From positions 1-64,000 of the forward strand of contig NZ_JBBMER010000005.1 of the NCBI RefSeq assembly GCF_040096455.1: 64,000 nucleotides of DNA, read 5' to 3'. The notes beneath the pieces are model-generated. The model searched no databases. It worked only from the letters and a program-made list of their open reading frames with translations, and was not told the origin of the DNA. This DNA is from Lachnospira rogosae. GTDB taxonomy: Bacteria; Bacillota; Clostridia; Lachnospirales; Lachnospiraceae. This document shows positions 59,607 through 64,000 of the stretch, in pieces (within the stretch, counting starts at the first letter, position 1; each line of letters starts with the position of its first letter). A program made the translations under genes and the position numbers.

Positions 59607-62393
59607 TCAACCCATAAAGCAATACCTTTCACCCTTTTTTAACTGAACTGCAACGCATTTACTTTCATTTTCCTCACCAATATACGCCTTATTATTAAGC
59701 ACAAGATTAAAGCTTGTATCCCGTAATGCAGTTAAGTCTGCTTTTACATTTCTCTTATCAACATCCCAGCTTAAATAATCAACTCTCACACCAGCACATG
59801 TTAAAAGTCCGCTTATATTTCCTGCTGGTATATTACTGCTTAATGCAGGAAGCAGTTCTACCGTGTTCTTATCCGAATACACTAGCATTTCATTAATAAT
59901 TCCAGTTATTCCATATAATGTATCTGTGCAGGCGACACCCTTAGCCCTGTTCGTATTATGGTCGGTAAATAATGTTGAATAAAATATATCGCTATGCACA
60001 AGCATATTTAATATATTATACACTTCCTCTGAATTCTTAAGCCTTGCCTCAACAAGTGCCTTATGAATCCAGCCGTGTGATGCCGTGTCATCTTTTCCGG
60101 AATTCTCCTTATTACGGTTTAATATAGCCTGTCGGCAGGCGTTGGCAAGCTTATTATTATGCTGTGTCTGATATGCCGGCCATGCACAATAAAGGTGGCT
60201 TATATGCCTGTGGGCATTATTTTCCTGATACTCTTTCATAGCCCACTCTCTTATTGCACCGCTTTCATCATATTGATAATCCGGAAGCTCATTATTTAAC
60301 TTTTCAGCCTTCTTAATTCTTTCCTTGTATCCTTCATTATGAAGTTCATTTTCCATATCAATATACATAGCTATAATATCTTTGGCAGCAGCTATATCCA
60401 TTGAAGCATTGGCTGTTATTGCACTCTTATAGCCAAGCGGCTTATTCTCTGGTGAAAATGACGGAATTATAAGATACTTCTCACCAGTAAACAAATGTGT
60501 CTTACCCTTTTCATATCTTGCATTGCCCTCAATATCCGTATAGTATTCAGGCGTGCAGAGCTGTTCCCAGAAATTATAAGTTTTTTGAAGAAGCGGCATA
60601 AGAATATCTTTCTTTACATTAAAGACATCTTTGTTATACTGCTTTATTATCTTTTGATCAGTTGTTGTAATTGACACATCACCATAGCAGTCAACCCATT
60701 CTGCTATAGGAAGTATCATCCAGCTTGCACCCGTATTCCAATACTGGAACGGATAGTTAATGTCATACTCAACCATCATTGCCCTCTGTCCGTCAGTATT
60801 GATAGGTGCTAACAGGGCATTTTTCATTCCATATACCTTTTTAGCATTAATCTCCCAGTCTTTAAGCTGTCTTAATACGAACCAAATATACCCAACGCCA
60901 GCTTCATACATATTGCCGCTGTTGATTCCCGATACCTGAATATTAACATTAGCATCCATGGTATACGCATTACGCCACATCAGATTCCACTCTCCAACAC
61001 CTGGTCCATTAAGCCTTGGTGCTGTATAGCCAGCCCCTGACATAAGCCCATATCTTGCATTATTATATATTCTTTCAAGAAGCGGAATAAGAATATCTGG
61101 AACTTCTTTCTGCTTATCTAGAAGCTCCTCATTAGCTGCCATATTATATATATTGTACCTATCTTCATTATCAGCTATTGCGCATTTACTATTGTCATCA
61201 GCTTTAGAGACATTATCATAATATTTCTTTTCTTTATCATTTTTATTAGATATACAATCAGTATTATCGTATAAATATAATGATACCCTGTTATATCTTT
61301 CAGCACTTTTAATACTATGTTCTTTGATTGCAGCATCATAGAAAATTTCTTTATTATTAAAAAACGCTTTATCAGCTGTGCCTAAACTATCATTTACCTT
61401 TGCAAAACATTTTCTAATAAGCTCTGTATCAAATATACTGCCACTCTCACATTCTGACTGGAAATCTTCAAGCCTGCCAAGCTTATCTGTCCAATCAAGA
61501 TATGTTATAAGAATAATCTTGTCCGATTTATTCAATTGAATAATTGGTACTATATTATCTATACAGGTATATGCCTTGTCTGATTTATTCAATTCTATCA
61601 TATTGACTATACCATCTGTAATAAATCTGGTTGCACCTGCAAACCCTCCATTTGCAAGCTCACTTCCCTCAAATGAAGGATAATGTGCCACAACACCAAC
61701 TATATCATCTTTAACAAAACGCGAATACTTCATTCCTCTCTCTGATGTTGCCTGTTTATTCTTATCCATACCAAACTTATGCATTGCCTCAAAATCATCA
61801 ACTGAAATATTAACGATAAAATCCTTCGCTCCTGTAATCTCTGTAATAACAACATCATCAGTCAAGGATGCAAAAGTTCTTTTAGTTATAGTTCTTCCAT
61901 CTGCCTTATATTTAACAACAATCTCAGACCTGTTAAAATCTGTATATCGTTCATAATCCGTAATATTTATATCATCATTTCGTGTCATATGAGGGTGTTT
62001 TGCAGCTTCTGATATTAATGCGTTAGTATCTGTTATATCAGCACTCCTGCATAATTCCACCCTGAGCTGGTGTCCTGGATGATGACAATACATATTGGTA
62101 CGTTCTCTGTTGTGTATATCCCAGGTATCGTCCATATTAATAACTGACTGCCTTGCCTCATCCAGCTGTCCTTCAACCTCTAAAGGCACATATCTTGGCT
62201 CTTCTGACGGCATAATATACTCAACATTCTGGAATATAAAGCTGTCATTTAAAGGTGCACACGATGTAATTACACCTATGTGGCCATCTGCCGCTGACAT
62301 ACCATCGTGCCACGCAACATCATACATACCATATTCCTCATAGGGTTTAATTTCTTTATATATTTTTGAATATGACCAGTTATTATCTCCCAT
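59607..62393 (-). CDS. GH95-like glycoside hydrolase
   Basis: A 928-aa protein without a signal peptide, so probably cytoplasmic. The N-terminal beta-sandwich (1-270) is followed by a long linker and an (alpha/alpha)6 barrel. GH95 features are the NVNIQ motif near residue 483 (two Asn residues), AIREW near residue 714 with the conserved Glu, and HRHISHLYCAWPAYQ near 726. GH95 enzymes are inverting alpha-L-fucosidases or alpha-L-galactosidases of plant and mucin glycans. The C-terminal EARLKNSEE stretch has Asn where GH95 members often read DG, so catalysis could differ. The ATG at 62393 follows GAGGG. It is downstream of a GH43-like gene. Confidence 0.75.
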   Translation of the reverse strand: MGDNNWSYSKIYKEIKPYEEYGMYDVAWHDGMSAADGHIGVITSCAPLNDSFIFQNVEYIMPSEEPRYVPLEVEGQLDEARQSVINMDDTWDIHNRERTNMYCHHPGHQLRVELCRSADITDTNALISEAAKHPHMTRNDDINITDYERYTDFNRSEIVVKYKADGRTITKRTFASLTDDVVITEITGAKDFIVNISVDDFEAMHKFGMDKNKQATSERGMKYSRFVKDDIVGVVAHYPSFEGSELANGGFAGATRFITDGIVNMIELNKSDKAYTCIDNIVPIIQLNKSDKIILITYLDWTDKLGRLEDFQSECESGSIFDTELIRKCFAKVNDSLGTADKAFFNNKEIFYDAAIKEHSIKSAERYNRVSLYLYDNTDCISNKNDKEKKYYDNVSKADDNSKCAIADNEDRYNIYNMAANEELLDKQKEVPDILIPLLERIYNNARYGLMSGAGYTAPRLNGPGVGEWNLMWRNAYTMDANVNIQVSGINSGNMYEAGVGYIWFVLRQLKDWEINAKKVYGMKNALLAPINTDGQRAMMVEYDINYPFQYWNTGASWMILPIAEWVDCYGDVSITTTDQKIIKQYNKDVFNVKKDILMPLLQKTYNFWEQLCTPEYYTDIEGNARYEKGKTHLFTGEKYLIIPSFSPENKPLGYKSAITANASMDIAAAKDIIAMYIDMENELHNEGYKERIKKAEKLNNELPDYQYDESGAIREWAMKEYQENNAHRHISHLYCAWPAYQTQHNNKLANACRQAILNRNKENSGKDDTASHGWIHKALVEARLKNSEEVYNILNMLVHSDIFYSTLFTDHNTNRAKGVACTDTLYGITGIINEMLVYSDKNTVELLPALSSNIPAGNISGLLTCAGVRVDYLSWDVDKRNVKADLTALRDTSFNLVLNNKAYIGEENESKCVAVQLKKGERYCFMG

Positions 62394-62438
62394 AATTACC
62401 CTCATTTCTGTATACATTAATCTACAAACATAATTATA

Positions 62439-64000
62439 TTATAATGTATAATTCTCATCAGGATTGATTAAAAGCTTTACCCCTATATTAAATACACCAT
62501 CTCCATTTTCTGCAAATAGCGAGAACAATGTACCCGTAAATGTCATTGTCCGCGTACCCTCTGTGCTAAGTCCGGCATTAAGTCCTGAACCTATCTGCCT
62601 GTATGCCACCCTTGCACCAAGATTAGCAGTGTCAGCTATTGCATAAGAAAATGTATACTTTTCCCTGTCTGTATCTATTTTTATCAAAAGCTTTGAATTC
62701 AAATCTTCATTATTAATGGGAATTCTTTCAAGCTCAACACCCATATCGTGTATATGTTTATAAAATCCTATATACCTGCCATTATCATCATTACCTATGT
62801 ATATCTCATAGTGATAATCGTTATTGTAATATGCCGCAACGCCACATCTTTTTGCATTACATCTGGCTATATCAAGACATGCATATAAAGTTGTCGTGAA
62901 TTCCGGCTGTTTAAATGACACAATTGTTGGCGATTTGCCAGCCGTGTTAAGTGTTATATCTGTTCCCTTAAGTGTAAGCACAGCATTTTTATTATCATAT
63001 ATATACTTTGACGTATCAGGATTTCTTGTATATTGAAGCCTTTTATCAAGCAATTCATCTGTAAAATCTATATCCACACTGTGGTCTGCGTACAGAATTG
63101 GCTGTCCGGACTGCTTATCAATACGGATATTGGCAGAACTCTCTTCACAATCAAGTCCAGGCAGTGGTGCATCCATTACAAGCTCAATTGTTCCATTGCC
63201 ATTATAGCCAACAACTGGCCAGCCATTTTCCCACTTTACTGGTGCAAGAAATGTTTCTCTTCCAAGATTATGAAGCAAAGCATGGCTGAATCTTCTTATT
63301 CCAAGAAACACAAGCCACCAGTTGCCATTCTCATCCTCTAATAAATCCGCATGTCCTGTCGCCTGAATCTCTGATTTCTTATATTCCTTATGCGATATAA
63401 CAGGATTATCCGGACAAGCCTCATATGGGCCATATACATTATGCGAACGCTGGATTGTTTCACGATGTGCATATTCCGTTCCGCCTTCTGCTATCATAAG
63501 ATAATACCAGCCATCCTTCTTATAAATATGTGGACCTTCCGGACACTGTCCACCACAACCTTCACTTATAAGCTTCTTCTCAGATAATATCGCACCTGTA
63601 AGCGGATTTATCTCAAATGCAACAATTCCACGTACACCATCAATTATTCCCGTTGAACAATAATAACATTTGTCATCATCATCAAAGAATAATGACGGGT
63701 CAATTCCCCCCTGGTCAATCCACGCTGGCTCAGACCATTCGCTGTTAATATCTTCTGTATGAACAACAAAATTACCTTTATCAGTAACATTTGTTGTTAT
63801 CATATAAAACATACCTTTATGATATCGTATCGTTGGTGCATATATTCCTCCCGAATTACGACAGTCCTCAAGTTCTAACTGTGAACGCCTGTCCAGACAA
63901 TATCCTGTAAGCTCCCAGTTAACCAAATTCTTACTATGATATACAGGCACTCCTGGGAAGAATTCAAATGTGGAATTCACAATATAATAATCACTTCCTA
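62439..64000 (-). CDS. GH43-like glycoside hydrolase (partial, start beyond the window)
   Basis: The reading frame stays open to base 64000, so the N-terminus with the catalytic base Asp is missing; the GTG at 63980 is internal (it reads SDYYIV then NSTFEFFPGV, a typical GH43 opening). The five-bladed propeller shows YAPTIRYHKGMFYM, GGIDPSLFFDDDDKCYY with the pKa-modulating Asp, and CPEGPHIYKKDGWYYL with the general-acid Glu. Residues from about 300 onward form a concanavalin-like beta-sandwich, common in beta-xylosidases and alpha-L-arabinofuranosidases of the family. It is followed 45 bp later by the GH95-like gene; both probably belong to one plant-glycan locus. Confidence 0.85.
   Translation of the reverse strand, partial: GSDYYIVNSTFEFFPGVPVYHSKNLVNWELTGYCLDRRSQLELEDCRNSGGIYAPTIRYHKGMFYMITTNVTDKGNFVVHTEDINSEWSEPAWIDQGGIDPSLFFDDDDKCYYCSTGIIDGVRGIVAFEINPLTGAILSEKKLISEGCGGQCPEGPHIYKKDGWYYLMIAEGGTEYAHRETIQRSHNVYGPYEACPDNPVISHKEYKKSEIQATGHADLLEDENGNWWLVFLGIRRFSHALLHNLGRETFLAPVKWENGWPVVGYNGNGTIELVMDAPLPGLDCEESSANIRIDKQSGQPILYADHSVDIDFTDELLDKRLQYTRNPDTSKYIYDNKNAVLTLKGTDITLNTAGKSPTIVSFKQPEFTTTLYACLDIARCNAKRCGVAAYYNNDYHYEIYIGNDDNGRYIGFYKHIHDMGVELERIPINNEDLNSKLLIKIDTDREKYTFSYAIADTANLGARVAYRQIGSGLNAGLSTEGTRTMTFTGTLFSLFAENGDGVFNIGVKLLINPDENYTL

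Overview
The window looks like a chromosome segment from an anaerobic, fermentative, low-GC Firmicute, most probably a Lachnospiraceae gut bacterium of the Lachnospira/Eubacterium type. The evidence is AT-rich intergenic DNA, strong GGAGG ribosome sites, sigma-A promoters of the TTGACA-17-TATAAT kind, fused AdhE behind a Rex-like operator, two-subunit Fe-S fumarase, and plant-glycan hydrolases at the right edge. The genus is inference from style and gene content; no marker gene is present.

Region 1 (1-23.2 kb) holds housekeeping and metabolic genes: adhE (+); an APH-like kinase behind a structured leader; a MazF/RelB-type toxin-antitoxin pair with a clear palindromic operator; a YbaK/ProX-type tRNA-editing protein; a leftward set of FUSC-like transporter, response regulator, histidine kinase, FtsX-type permease and ABC ATPase; class I fumarase/tartrate dehydratase, a DASS transporter and a divergent LysR regulator; an EIIC-like membrane protein and a GNAT; a class III aminotransferase followed by an iron alcohol dehydrogenase; and a two-domain PPK2 kinase.

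Region 2 (23.3-55.1 kb) is a large, almost entirely leftward cell-surface polysaccharide locus. It encodes an ABC-2 exporter whose ATPase has a Wzt-type C-terminal domain (Wzm/Wzt), four GT4 glycosyltransferases, an MBOAT plus SGNH-type acylation pair, a small coiled-coil protein, and three large polytopic membrane proteins (one on the opposite strand). It also encodes a GDP-D-rhamnose pathway (manC, gmd, rmd), a CDP-3,6-dideoxyhexose pathway (rfbF, rfbG, rfbH), GtrA and GtrB-like proteins, and an unusual block of two paralogous thiamine-diphosphate enzymes, a DRE-TIM aldolase-like protein, a HAD phosphatase and a sugar epimerase/reductase. A full-consensus promoter at 36438-36466 starts the second half. 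The simplest reading is synthesis of a D-rhamnose-containing, acylated polymer bearing a branched-chain (yersiniose-like) deoxysugar made through CDP intermediates. This is the best candidate for an undescribed system in the window.

Region 3 (55.2-59.6 kb) has a MerR-methyltransferase fusion divergent from rfbA-rfbB-rfbC (dTDP-4-keto-rhamnose). The rfbA promoter has a 19-bp spacer carrying a palindrome, the architecture MerR proteins act on. No rfbD is present.

Region 4 (59.6-64 kb) is the end of a leftward glycan-utilisation set: a GH95-like glycosidase and a GH43-like enzyme that runs off the right edge. No rRNA, tRNA, CRISPR array, phage or transposase gene was recognised.
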